A stretch of DNA of 64,000 bases from Montanilutibacter psychrotolerans (GTDB lineage Bacteria; Pseudomonadota; Gammaproteobacteria; Xanthomonadales; Xanthomonadaceae): NCBI RefSeq assembly GCF_003719825.1, contig NZ_RIBS01000001.1:620001-684000 (forward strand). Reading direction: 5' to 3'. Each line of letters starts with the position of its first letter. The stretch's first letter is position 1. Under the pieces are notes generated by a model. That model made no database searches. It saw only the letters and a program-made list of their open reading frames with translations, and was not told where the DNA came from. Shown here one piece after another: positions 56,654-64,000 of this stretch. A program made the translations under genes and the position numbers.

Positions 56654-57994
56654 ATGCCCCATCGCACCGCCGCGATGAGCGCTGATGCCGACCCTCCGGC
56701 GCGCCCTGGTGTGGGCGAGGCGCTGCGGTTTTGGCTGCTGCTGGGTTGCATCAGCTTCGGCGGGCCGGCAGGGCAGGTGGCGATCATGCATGCCGAGTTG
56801 GTCGACAAGCGACGCTGGGTTGGCGAGGCCGACTTTCTACGCGCGTTGAACTTCTGCATGTTGCTGCCAGGACCGGAGGCGATGCAGCTGGCGACGTGGC
56901 TGGGCTGGCGTCTGCATGGCGTGCGTGGCGGCGTGGCGGCGGGCGCCCTGTTCGTGCTGCCGGCGGCCGTGCTGCTGGGTTTCCTGAGTTGGCTGTACCT
57001 GCGCGTGGGCCACGTGCCGGCGGTGTCGGGTGCGTTGTTTGCACTGCAGGCGGCGGTGCTGGGCATCATCGTGCACGCGCTCCAGCGCATCGCGGCGCGC
57101 GTGATCAAAGGCGTGTTTGCGATGGCGCTGGCACTGGCGGCGTTGCTGGTGCTTGCGCTGACGCAGACGCCGTTTCCGCTGTTGCTGGCAGGCGCAGCGT
57201 TGGCGGGCTTGTGGGCCGGACGCTTCCGCCCGACCTGGTTGCCAATGCCCGCCGAAGCCGCTGATGCCGTCGATGCCAGCGGCAACGGGCGGCCGATGCC
57301 GCGGTCCACCTCTCCGCGGCTGTCCAGCCTGCGCGTCGCGGCCAGTTGCCTGGTGCTGTGGTGGCTGCCGCTGCTGGCGGTGCGGGTTTGGCTGGGGCCG
57401 GACAGCACCGCGCACGCCATGGGTCTTTTCTTCAGCAAGGCCGCCTTGTTGACCGTGGGCGGTGCCTACGCGGTGTTGCCCTACGTCGCCGAGCAGGCCG
57501 TGGAGACCCACGGCTGGCTGGAGCCGGCACAGATGATGGCCGGTCTCGGGCTGGCCGAGACCACCCCGGGTCCGCTGATCCTGGTGCTGGAGTTCGTCGG
57601 CTTCGTCGGTGGCTGGCAGCATCCGGATCTCGCCACGCCGCTGGCTTCGGCGTTGCTGGGCGCGTCGGTGACATTGTGGGCGACGTTCCTGCCCAGTTTC
57701 CTGTTCGTGTTGACCGCCGCGCCATGGATCGATCGCATCGGCCGCTGGCGGCCGGCCCACGCGATGCTCTCGGGCGTGACGGCCGCGGTGGTCGGGGTGA
57801 TCGCCAACCTCGCGCTCTGGTTCGGCGCGCGGTTGCTGTCGCCACTGCCATGGCCAGCGCTCGTGTTCGCGCTGGCGATCGCATCGCTGACCTGGCTGGG
57901 GCTGGCGCGCTGGCGTTGGCCGGTCTACCTGGTAGTGCCGGCGGCGGCGCTGACCGGTGCGTTTTTGCAACGGTGGTTGCCATTTTCTGCTTGA
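56654..57994 (+). CDS. chrA: Chromate transporter ChrA
   Basis: A 446-residue long-chain CHR-family exporter with two homologous halves. Each half begins with the family motif: GCISFGGPAGQVAIMHAELV in the first, and SKAALLTVGGAYAVLPYVAE in the second, with FCMLLPGPEAMQLATWLGWR and GLAETTPGPLILVLEFVGFV at matching positions. About ten to twelve membrane helices are visible. It may export chromate; transported ion not proven. Start ATG at 56654; a second in-frame ATG at 56675 is possible. Confidence 0.93.
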   Translation: MPHRTAAMSADADPPARPGVGEALRFWLLLGCISFGGPAGQVAIMHAELVDKRRWVGEADFLRALNFCMLLPGPEAMQLATWLGWRLHGVRGGVAAGALFVLPAAVLLGFLSWLYLRVGHVPAVSGALFALQAAVLGIIVHALQRIAARVIKGVFAMALALAALLVLALTQTPFPLLLAGAALAGLWAGRFRPTWLPMPAEAADAVDASGNGRPMPRSTSPRLSSLRVAASCLVLWWLPLLAVRVWLGPDSTAHAMGLFFSKAALLTVGGAYAVLPYVAEQAVETHGWLEPAQMMAGLGLAETTPGPLILVLEFVGFVGGWQHPDLATPLASALLGASVTLWATFLPSFLFVLTAAPWIDRIGRWRPAHAMLSGVTAAVVGVIANLALWFGARLLSPLPWPALVFALAIASLTWLGLARWRWPVYLVVPAAALTGAFLQRWLPFSA

Positions 57995-58099
57995 GCCATT
58001 GCGGCCGCCGGTCCCGGGCGGTAACCCCGCGATGCTAGACTCGCGGCCGTTTCGGGGCCGGCTTGGCCCCTTTCTGCATTGACTGTTGAAGGAGTCGGC

Positions 58100-59020
58100 A
58101 TGGCTGGTGGTGGTGATTCGACCCGCGCGATCCTTTTCGCGCTTGGCGCCAACTTCGCGATCGCGGTGGCCAAGGGCGTGGCCGCGTTCTTTACCGGCTC
58201 CAGCGCGATGCTGGCCGAAACGGTGCATTCGCTGGCCGACTGCGGCAACCAGGGTCTGCTGCTGTTCGGCCTGAAGCAGGCCAAGCAGCCGCCGTCGCCG
58301 GACTACCCGCTGGGTTACGGCAAGGCGATCTACTTCTGGTCGTTCCTCGTCGCGCTGATGCTGTTCTCGGTGGGCGGCATGTTCTCGCTGTACGAGGGCA
58401 TCCACAAACTGCATTCCGAAGAAGCGGTCGATGTGAACAAGCTGTGGTGGGCCGTCGGCGTGCTGGTGTTCGGCATCATCGCCGAGGCCGTGTCCATGCG
58501 CGCCTGCCTGCAGGAAGTGAACCGTTCGCGCAATGGCCGTTCGCTGTGGCGCTGGTTCCGCGAGAGCCGCCAGGCCGAGCTCGTGGTGATCTTCGGCGAA
58601 GACCTCGCCGCCTTGCTGGGCCTGGTGTTCGCGCTGGCGGCGGTGGTACTGACGATGGTCACCGGCAACCCGCTGTTCGACGCGATCGGCACGATCATGA
58701 TCGGCGCGCTGCTGATCATCGTCGCGGTGTTCGTGGCGATCGAGGTCAAGGCCATGCTGATCGGCCAGAGCATCGATCCCGAGCGCCAGGTGCAGATGCA
58801 GGCCTTCCTGTCCGGCCGTCCCGAGATCGACAAGGTGATCAGCATGATCACGCTGCAACTGGGCAACGAGGCGATGGTCTCGGTGCAGGCGCAGATGCGC
58901 GAGAAGCAGGACGTGGCCCACCTGGTCGAGCAGATCAACGTGGTCGAGCGCGCGTTCAAGGTCGAGTTCCCGGAAGTGCGCTGGAGCTTCTTCGAGCCCG
59001 ACAGCAAGCCAGGGCTGTAA
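58100..59020 (+). CDS. Cation diffusion facilitator family transporter
   Basis: A 306-residue CDF transporter. SSAMLAETVHSLADCGNQGL holds the conserved helix II metal-site motif (here H and D), with YPLGYGKAIYFWSFLVALM and a helix V site IFGEDLAALLGLVF. A C-terminal cytoplasmic domain follows (DPERQVQMQAFLSGRPEIDK). It probably exchanges a divalent metal with protons. AAGGAG lies 7 bases before the ATG at 58100, which rules out the upstream TTG. It ends at a strong terminator. Confidence 0.93.
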   Translation: MAGGGDSTRAILFALGANFAIAVAKGVAAFFTGSSAMLAETVHSLADCGNQGLLLFGLKQAKQPPSPDYPLGYGKAIYFWSFLVALMLFSVGGMFSLYEGIHKLHSEEAVDVNKLWWAVGVLVFGIIAEAVSMRACLQEVNRSRNGRSLWRWFRESRQAELVVIFGEDLAALLGLVFALAAVVLTMVTGNPLFDAIGTIMIGALLIIVAVFVAIEVKAMLIGQSIDPERQVQMQAFLSGRPEIDKVISMITLQLGNEAMVSVQAQMREKQDVAHLVEQINVVERAFKVEFPEVRWSFFEPDSKPGL

Positions 59021-59037
59021 TCCTCGAAGGCCCCAAG

Positions 59038-59067
59038 AAAAAGCCCGGCGACTGCCGGGCTTTTTTT
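59038..59067. terminator. Strong bidirectional terminator
   Basis: A 7-bp GC core, GCCCGGC with GCCGGGC, extended by AAAAA and TTTTT to 12 bp, with a 4-base loop and a run of seven T. It serves the CDF gene and, in the reverse direction, rlmJ. Confidence 0.93.
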
Positions 59068-59134
59068 GTTGGGCGGGGAACGGGCTATGGGTCTGCCACC
59101 CCCGGTGGCGCGGCGCTATCCGCGCCCGGTCGCC

Positions 59135-59995
59135 TTACTGCGCGGTCTTGAGCCACTCCAGTCGGGCCGAGGCGCCAGGGCCTTCGCCCAGCACCTTCGC
59201 CAGCGCGTTGAGCGCGGGTTGCAGCTTCTGTTCGATCTGGAACGGCGGGTTCAGCAGTAGCATGCCGCTGCCGTTCATACGTAGCGGCGAGTCGTCGGCG
59301 CGCACCAGCAGCTCGGCCAGCAGCGAGGACTTCACCGGCAACGTGGCCGCGCGGCGGAAGAACGGCTGCAGTGAGCGGCGCAGCTTGATCGGGTACCACA
59401 GCGCATAACAGGCCTGCGGCCAGCGGCCGAGGGCCTCGCGCAGGCCGGCGATGACGGCGTCGAATTCCTCGAGCTGGGCCTCGTACGGCGGGTCGATCAG
59501 CACCAGTCCGCGGGCGAACTTCGTGTCACCGATCTTCGGCGGCAGCAGCGCCTTGATCCCGGCGTAGCCGTCGCGGGCGTGCACGGCCACGCGCTCGTCG
59601 CCGACAAAGTTGGCCTTGAGCTGAGTGGCTTCCTCGGGCTGCAGTTCACAGGCGGCGATGCGGTCCTGCTCGCGCAGGGCGTGCGCCAGCAGCCAGGGCG
59701 AGCCCGGGTAGCTGGCCTTGCCGTGCTCGGCGCGGCACGCACGCACCGCCTGCAGGTAGCGGCCGATCAGCGGGTCCGCCGGGGCTTCGGCGAGCAGTCG
59801 GCCGATGCCGCCCTCTGCCTCGCCCGTGCGTTGCGCGGAATTGCCGTCGAGCGCGTACAGCCCCCGGCCGGCATGGGTATCGAGCGCGAACACCGGCGCC
59901 GGTTTGGCGGTCAGGGCGTCGCAGATCGCAAGCACGGTGACGTGCTTGAGGACGTCGGCATGGTTGCCGGCATGGAAAGCGTGGCGATAGTTCAT
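59135..59995 (-). CDS. rlmJ: 23S rRNA adenine-2030 N6-methyltransferase
   Basis: A 286-residue methyltransferase acting on A2030. Signatures: MNYRHAFHAGNHADVLKHVT at the N-terminus, the SAM site ALDTHAGRGLYAL and catalytic LVLIDPPYE (DPPY). C-terminal GSGMLLLNPPFQ is also conserved. Start ATG at 59995. Divergent from creB. Confidence 0.97.
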   Translation of the reverse strand: MNYRHAFHAGNHADVLKHVTVLAICDALTAKPAPVFALDTHAGRGLYALDGNSAQRTGEAEGGIGRLLAEAPADPLIGRYLQAVRACRAEHGKASYPGSPWLLAHALREQDRIAACELQPEEATQLKANFVGDERVAVHARDGYAGIKALLPPKIGDTKFARGLVLIDPPYEAQLEEFDAVIAGLREALGRWPQACYALWYPIKLRRSLQPFFRRAATLPVKSSLLAELLVRADDSPLRMNGSGMLLLNPPFQIEQKLQPALNALAKVLGEGPGASARLEWLKTAQ

Positions 59996-60137
59996 GGCGA
60001 TAGGGTACGGGGAATGGACGGGCAGGGGTGAGCAGCGGTGGCCCGCCGGCCCGACCGATGGGGCTGCCACGGGACTGGCTCACCCTCGCAACGCCTTCCT
60101 CGCCTATGCTTTCGCCGCCCCCCACCACTGCAACGCC

Positions 60138-60818
60138 ATGCCGCGCATCCTGCTGGTCGAAGACGAAACCGCGATTGCCGAAACCGTGCTGTACGCGCTG
60201 CGTGCCGAGGGTTTCGAGGCCAGCCATTGCCTGACCGGGGGCGAGGCGCTGCGGCTGGCGGCGTCGACGGCGTTCGACCTGGCGGTGCTCGACGTCGGCT
60301 TGCCCGACATCAACGGCTTTGCGCTGTGCCGCGAGCTGCGTCGGGGGCGCGACCTGCCGGTGATCTTCCTGACCGCGCAGAATGCCGAGGCGGACCGCCT
60401 GCTGGGTCTGGAGATCGGCGCCGACGATTACGTAGGCAAGCCGTTCTCGCCGCGCGAGTTGGCCGCGCGCGTGCGCGTGGTGTTGCGGCGCGTCGCCGCC
60501 GCGCCGCCGTCCGGGGATGCGCCCGCTGGCGGCGCTTTCGAGCACGACGTCCAGGGCCTGCGCATCCGCTATCGCGGCCATCCGCTCGACCTGACGCGCT
60601 ACGAATACGGACTGCTCGCCGCATTGCTGCAACGCCCCGGCGCAGTGCTGTCGCGCGCGCAACTGATGGACCGTGTGTGGGGCGATGCGCTGGAGAGCGG
60701 CGACCGCACCGTCGACACCCACATCAAGACCCTGCGCGCGAAGCTGCGCGAGGTGGCGCCCGACATCGACCCCATCCGCACGCACCGCGGGTTGGGGTAC
60801 TCGTTCGAGATGACGTGA
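60138..60818 (+). CDS. creB: Response regulator CreB
   Basis: A 226-residue OmpR-type regulator. Receiver acid pocket ED at residues 8-9, phosphoacceptor D52 in AVLDVGLPD, and Lys in YVGKPFSPREL. A winged-helix DNA-binding domain follows (LTRYEYGLLAALLQRPGAV; RTVDTHIKTLRAKL). With CreC it forms a pair known in Enterobacteria, Pseudomonas, Stenotrophomonas and Aeromonas; regulons bind the cre tag TTCAC-N6-TTCAC, one of which lies before creD here. Start ATG 60138. Confidence 0.93.
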   Translation: MPRILLVEDETAIAETVLYALRAEGFEASHCLTGGEALRLAASTAFDLAVLDVGLPDINGFALCRELRRGRDLPVIFLTAQNAEADRLLGLEIGADDYVGKPFSPRELAARVRVVLRRVAAAPPSGDAPAGGAFEHDVQGLRIRYRGHPLDLTRYEYGLLAALLQRPGAVLSRAQLMDRVWGDALESGDRTVDTHIKTLRAKLREVAPDIDPIRTHRGLGYSFEMT

Positions 60819-60881
60819 CGTGCGCACCCGGTCCCCAACGCAAACACCGCCACCCGCGCGAGTGCGCATGGGAGCCTGCGC

Positions 60882-62438
60882 ATGAAGATCGGTCTGCGCA
60901 TCTTCCTGGGCTACTTCCTCATCGTCGCGCTGGCCGGCTTGCTGCTGACCCGCGTGTTCATCGCCGAGGTGAAGCCGGGCGTGCGGCAGGCCATGGAGGA
61001 CACGCTGGTCGACAGCGCGAACATGCTCGCCGAGCTTGCCAGCGACGATTTCCTGGCCGGGCGCATCAACGATGGCGACTTCGCGCGCCGGGTGCGCACC
61101 TTGCGCGGGCGCGATTTCGGCGCGGAGATCTGGGGGTTTCGCAAGCGCGCCAGCAACTACCGCCTGTACGTGACCGACGCGCGCGGCATCGTGGTGTTCG
61201 ACAGCAATGCCGTGGACGGCAAGGGCGGTGATCTCGGCCGCGACTACTCCCGATGGAACGACGTCTACCTGACGTTGCGCGGTCGCTACGGTGCGCGCTC
61301 AACCCCGCTCGACCCGAACGACGACAGCTCCACCGTCATGCACGTCGCCGCGCCGATCCGCGACGAGCGGGGGCGCATCGTCGGCGTGCTGACCGTGGCC
61401 AAGCCCAACCGCACGCTCGAACCTTTCATCGTGCGCAGCGAGCGGATCGTGCGGCGCTGGGGGCTGGTGCTGCTGGGGTCCTCGCTGCTGATCGGGTTGC
61501 TGGCGGCATGGTGGCTGTCGCGCCAACTCGATGGGTTGCGCCGTTACGCGCAGGCCGTGACGGCCGGCGAGCGCGCCACGCTGCCGCGCAGTGCCGGCGA
61601 GTTCGCCGAACTGGGGCGCGCGCTCGAAACCATGCGCGCCCGCCTCGAAGGCAAGCAGTACGTCGAGCAGTACGTGCACACGCTCACGCACGAGATGAAG
61701 AGTCCGCTGGCGGCGATTCGCGGCAGCGCCGAACTGCTCGAGGGCGGCATCGGCGCGGCGACGATGGACGATGCCGATCGCGCGCGTTTCGCCGGCAGCA
61801 TCCGCGCGCAGAGCGAACGTCTGGCGCAGATGATCGACAAGTTGCTGGCATTGGCGGCGGTCGAGCACCGTCAGCGCCTGGAGCAACCCGAGCCGGTCGA
61901 CCTGGCGGCCATCGTGGCCGAGGCGGCCGAACAGTGCGCGCCAAGGCTTGCCGCGGCGGGTGTGCGCCTGCGGCTGCAGTCCGAGCCGGGGTTGCCGGCG
62001 GTGGCTGGCGACGCGTTCCTGTTGCGACAGGCGCTGGTCAATCTGATCGACAACGCAATGGACTTCTCGTCTGCGCACGACGAAGTGGAGTTGCGCGTTG
62101 TTCGCGCCACCGCGCGCCACGTGGCCGACGGCAATGCCGGGCCGTCGGGGCGGACGCGCGTGATCGCCGATCCGCTCGACACCGACGGCACCACAAGCGT
62201 CGTGCGCATCGAAGTGCGCGACAGTGGCCCCGGCGTTCCCGACTATGCGTTGGGGCGCGTGTTCGAACGGTTCTACTCGCTGTCGCGGCCGCGTGGCGGC
62301 AGCCGCAGCAGCGGCCTGGGCCTGTGCTTCGTCGCCGAAGTGTCGGCCCTGCACGGCGGCCGCGCTGCACTGTCCAATCGCGATGACGGCCCCGGCGCGG
62401 TGGCGAGCATGGAGCTGCCGCTTCCGGCGGAGAAGTGA
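60882..62438 (+). CDS. creC: Sensor histidine kinase CreC
   Basis: A 518-residue sensor kinase. Two membrane helices (IFLGYFLIVALAGLLLTRVF near the N-terminus; GLVLLGSSLLIGLLAAWWLS near 195) enclose a periplasmic sensor domain. A HAMP-like segment follows, then the dimerization box with H270 in THEMKSPLAAIRGSAELL, and ATP-binding motifs (NLIDNAMDFS; VRDSGPGVPD; GSRSSGLGLCFV). The N-terminal architecture matches CreC. It starts 63 bases after creB and lies before creD, giving the standard cre order. Confidence 0.93.
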   Translation: MKIGLRIFLGYFLIVALAGLLLTRVFIAEVKPGVRQAMEDTLVDSANMLAELASDDFLAGRINDGDFARRVRTLRGRDFGAEIWGFRKRASNYRLYVTDARGIVVFDSNAVDGKGGDLGRDYSRWNDVYLTLRGRYGARSTPLDPNDDSSTVMHVAAPIRDERGRIVGVLTVAKPNRTLEPFIVRSERIVRRWGLVLLGSSLLIGLLAAWWLSRQLDGLRRYAQAVTAGERATLPRSAGEFAELGRALETMRARLEGKQYVEQYVHTLTHEMKSPLAAIRGSAELLEGGIGAATMDDADRARFAGSIRAQSERLAQMIDKLLALAAVEHRQRLEQPEPVDLAAIVAEAAEQCAPRLAAAGVRLRLQSEPGLPAVAGDAFLLRQALVNLIDNAMDFSSAHDEVELRVVRATARHVADGNAGPSGRTRVIADPLDTDGTTSVVRIEVRDSGPGVPDYALGRVFERFYSLSRPRGGSRSSGLGLCFVAEVSALHGGRAALSNRDDGPGAVASMELPLPAEK

Positions 62439-62503
62439 TCGGCCGGGAGTGAGGTTCGAGCAAGCGAGCGGCCCCGATCTGCTGCCGCGTGCTCGCCTTC
62501 CAC

Positions 62504-62519
62504 TTCACCGTCGCTTCAC
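62504..62519 (+). promoter_or_regulatory. cre tag (CreB binding site) upstream of creD
   Basis: A perfect direct repeat TTCAC-CGTCGC-TTCAC, i.e. TTCAC-N6-TTCAC, the established CreB recognition element. It sits 66 bases before the creD ATG, inside the creC-creD gap. It implies that creD can be expressed from its own CreB-activated promoter. Confidence 0.9.
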
Positions 62520-62585
62520 CAGGCCGCCATCTTGCCCGCACTCCCGGGGCCGAACCTGTCGCCGTTGCCACGACAGGAGTTGGAC

Positions 62586-63980
62586 ATGCGTCTTTGGTTG
62601 AAAGTGTTGCTCGTGCTGGGGATGACCCTGGCCATCCTCATCCCGCTGTCGATGATCCGCGGGGTCATCGCCGAGCGGCAGGTCCATCGCGCCGCTGCGG
62701 TTGCCCGCGTCGCCCAGAGCTACGCCGGTGCGCAGTCGTTCGCCGGGCCGGTACTGGTGGTGCCGTACACGCAGAAGGTCGAAGTCGAAGAGAAGGATGC
62801 TGCGGGCCAATTGCGAAAGGTGGTGCGGGACGAATCGGGGCAGTGGACGTTCTTCCCGACCACGCTCAATGTCACCGGCAAGCTCGATCCGGACACCCGC
62901 AGGGTGGGTCTGCACCAGGTTCGCGTCTACAAGCTGCACGGCGCCGCCAGCGCCGACTTTGACGTGCAGGTTCCCGACGATGCCACGCCCGTGCAGCAGC
63001 GTCGCATCGGCAAGCCATGGTTGAGCTACGCCATCGCCGACGTTCGCGGGCTCGGCAACCCGCGCCTGACCGTCAGCGGCATCGAGCGTCAGGTCGAACA
63101 GGGCCGCGGCTTCCGTGATGGCAGCGGTCTGCATGTGGCGCTGGATGCGCCGCAGCCGGGCCAGCGCTTGCGCGTCGATACCCAGTTGCAGTTCGCGCTG
63201 GGTGGTACCGAATCGCTTGCGCTGGTGCCGCTGGGTCGCAGCAACCGCTTCGCGATCGACTCGGCCTGGCCTCACCCGAGCTTCGCGGGCAAGTTCCTGC
63301 CCGCCAATCCGGAAGTCGGTAGCAAGGGTTTCAAGGCGCGCTGGGAGGTGCCATCGCTGGCGACCGGCGCGCAGGAGCAGTTCCTGCGCGGCAAGGCCCT
63401 GCCGAGTGTCGACGACGTCGGCAGGCAGGACGCTCGCGGCGAATACGGCGTCACGTCCTCGGACAGCATCGACACCGTGTCTGTGGCACTGGTGGATCCG
63501 GTCAATGTCTACGTGCAGGCCGATCGCGCCAGCAAGTACGGGCTGCTGTTCGTGCTGCTGACCTTCGTCGGGTTCTTCATGTTCGAACTGATCAAGCAGC
63601 TGCGAATCCACCCGATCCAGTACGGCCTGGTGGGGCTGGCCCTGTCGATCTTCTTCCTGCTGCTGGTTGGCCTGAGCGAACACATCGCGTTCGGTTGGTC
63701 TTACCTGATCGCGAGCATCGCCTGCATCGGCTTGTTGGCCTTCTACCTCAGCGCGGTGCTGCATAGCGTCACCCGCGGCATCGGCTTCGCGGCGATGCTC
63801 GCTACGTTGTACGGGGCGCTGTTCGGGCTGCTGATCTCGGAAGACAACGCGCTGGTGCTCGGCTCCGGGCTGTTGTTCCTGATCCTGGCCGCACTGATGG
63901 TGGTGACCCGCAAGGTCGACTGGTACCAGCTTGCCGGTCAGAAGCACGAACTGCCGCCTGCCATGCCGGCGCAGGCCTGA
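62586..63980 (+). CDS. creD: Inner-membrane protein CreD
   Basis: A 464-residue protein with an N-terminal helix (LWLKVLLVLGMTLAILIPLS), a long periplasmic domain with the family opening SYAGAQSFAGPVLVVPYTQ, and a C-terminal multi-helix block (FVLLTFVGFFMFELIKQLRI; IHPIQYGLVGLALSIFFLLL). CreD is the best-known member of the CreBC regulon and protects the envelope in several species. AGGAG lies 8 bases before the ATG. A perfect cre tag lies upstream. The stop is 20 bases from the window end. Confidence 0.95.
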   Translation: MRLWLKVLLVLGMTLAILIPLSMIRGVIAERQVHRAAAVARVAQSYAGAQSFAGPVLVVPYTQKVEVEEKDAAGQLRKVVRDESGQWTFFPTTLNVTGKLDPDTRRVGLHQVRVYKLHGAASADFDVQVPDDATPVQQRRIGKPWLSYAIADVRGLGNPRLTVSGIERQVEQGRGFRDGSGLHVALDAPQPGQRLRVDTQLQFALGGTESLALVPLGRSNRFAIDSAWPHPSFAGKFLPANPEVGSKGFKARWEVPSLATGAQEQFLRGKALPSVDDVGRQDARGEYGVTSSDSIDTVSVALVDPVNVYVQADRASKYGLLFVLLTFVGFFMFELIKQLRIHPIQYGLVGLALSIFFLLLVGLSEHIAFGWSYLIASIACIGLLAFYLSAVLHSVTRGIGFAAMLATLYGALFGLLISEDNALVLGSGLLFLILAALMVVTRKVDWYQLAGQKHELPPAMPAQA

Positions 63981-64000
63981 ACCACGCGGCGCAACGGGCG

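Overview
The window is a high-GC (roughly two-thirds G+C by eye) gammaproteobacterial chromosome segment that looks like the Lysobacter/Xanthomonadaceae group. Reasons: the run leuS-lptE-holA-nadD-rsfS-rlmH, the maf-rng-yhdP-type-tldD-yjgA-pmbA block, an ispA-xseB-tilS-accA-dnaE neighbourhood, an ohrR-ohr pair of the Xanthomonas type, frequent GTG/TTG starts, and weak or absent Shine-Dalgarno sequences at many genes. No tRNA, rRNA or CRISPR array was seen.

Layout. 1-8559: a partial DUF502 gene, a membrane-anchored Ser/Thr kinase fused to a formylglycine-generating-enzyme-like domain, an unknown secreted protein, a hotdog-fold protein, thioredoxin CnoX, a three-gene membrane-protein/XRE-regulator/DUF998 operon with palindromic operators, and a SemiSWEET plus amidohydrolase pair. 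8765-15470: housekeeping block from leuS to rlmH. 15471-25497: accessory island, visibly AT-richer after about 20150. It holds a degenerate RAYT transposase end, a 1626-residue exported RHS protein whose C-terminal tip carries a YkuD (L,D-transpeptidase)-like His/Cys/Arg signature, and then a series of small lipoproteins, secreted proteins and one membrane protein mixed with gene relics, terminator relics and palindromic repeats. This reads as a polymorphic toxin locus with a cassette array of envelope-located immunity proteins. 25498-27521: a TonB-like protein and a SIMPL-domain protein flanking a local tandem duplication. 27800-37714: maf, rng, yhdP-like, tldD, yjgA, pmbA. 37940-45964: DUF4870, ispA, xseB, tilS, accA, dnaE. 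46110-50508: small accessory genes (YkvA-like, truncated globin, two GFA proteins, Nudix). 50571-59020: mfd, ohrR-ohr, GNAT, MmcQ/YjbR, chromate transporter, CDF transporter. 59135-63980: rlmJ and a creB-creC-creD locus with a perfect cre tag before creD.

The most interesting part is the RHS island. The toxin tip is predicted to attack peptidoglycan in the periplasm. The gene 15 bp downstream is a predicted lipoprotein, the location an immunity protein against such an enzyme needs. Four further lipoprotein, secreted or membrane products follow, with at least one frameshifted duplicate and a repeated terminator, consistent with repeated exchange of toxin tips and retention of older immunity genes. 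Functions in the island are inferred from motifs and context; no homology search was possible.
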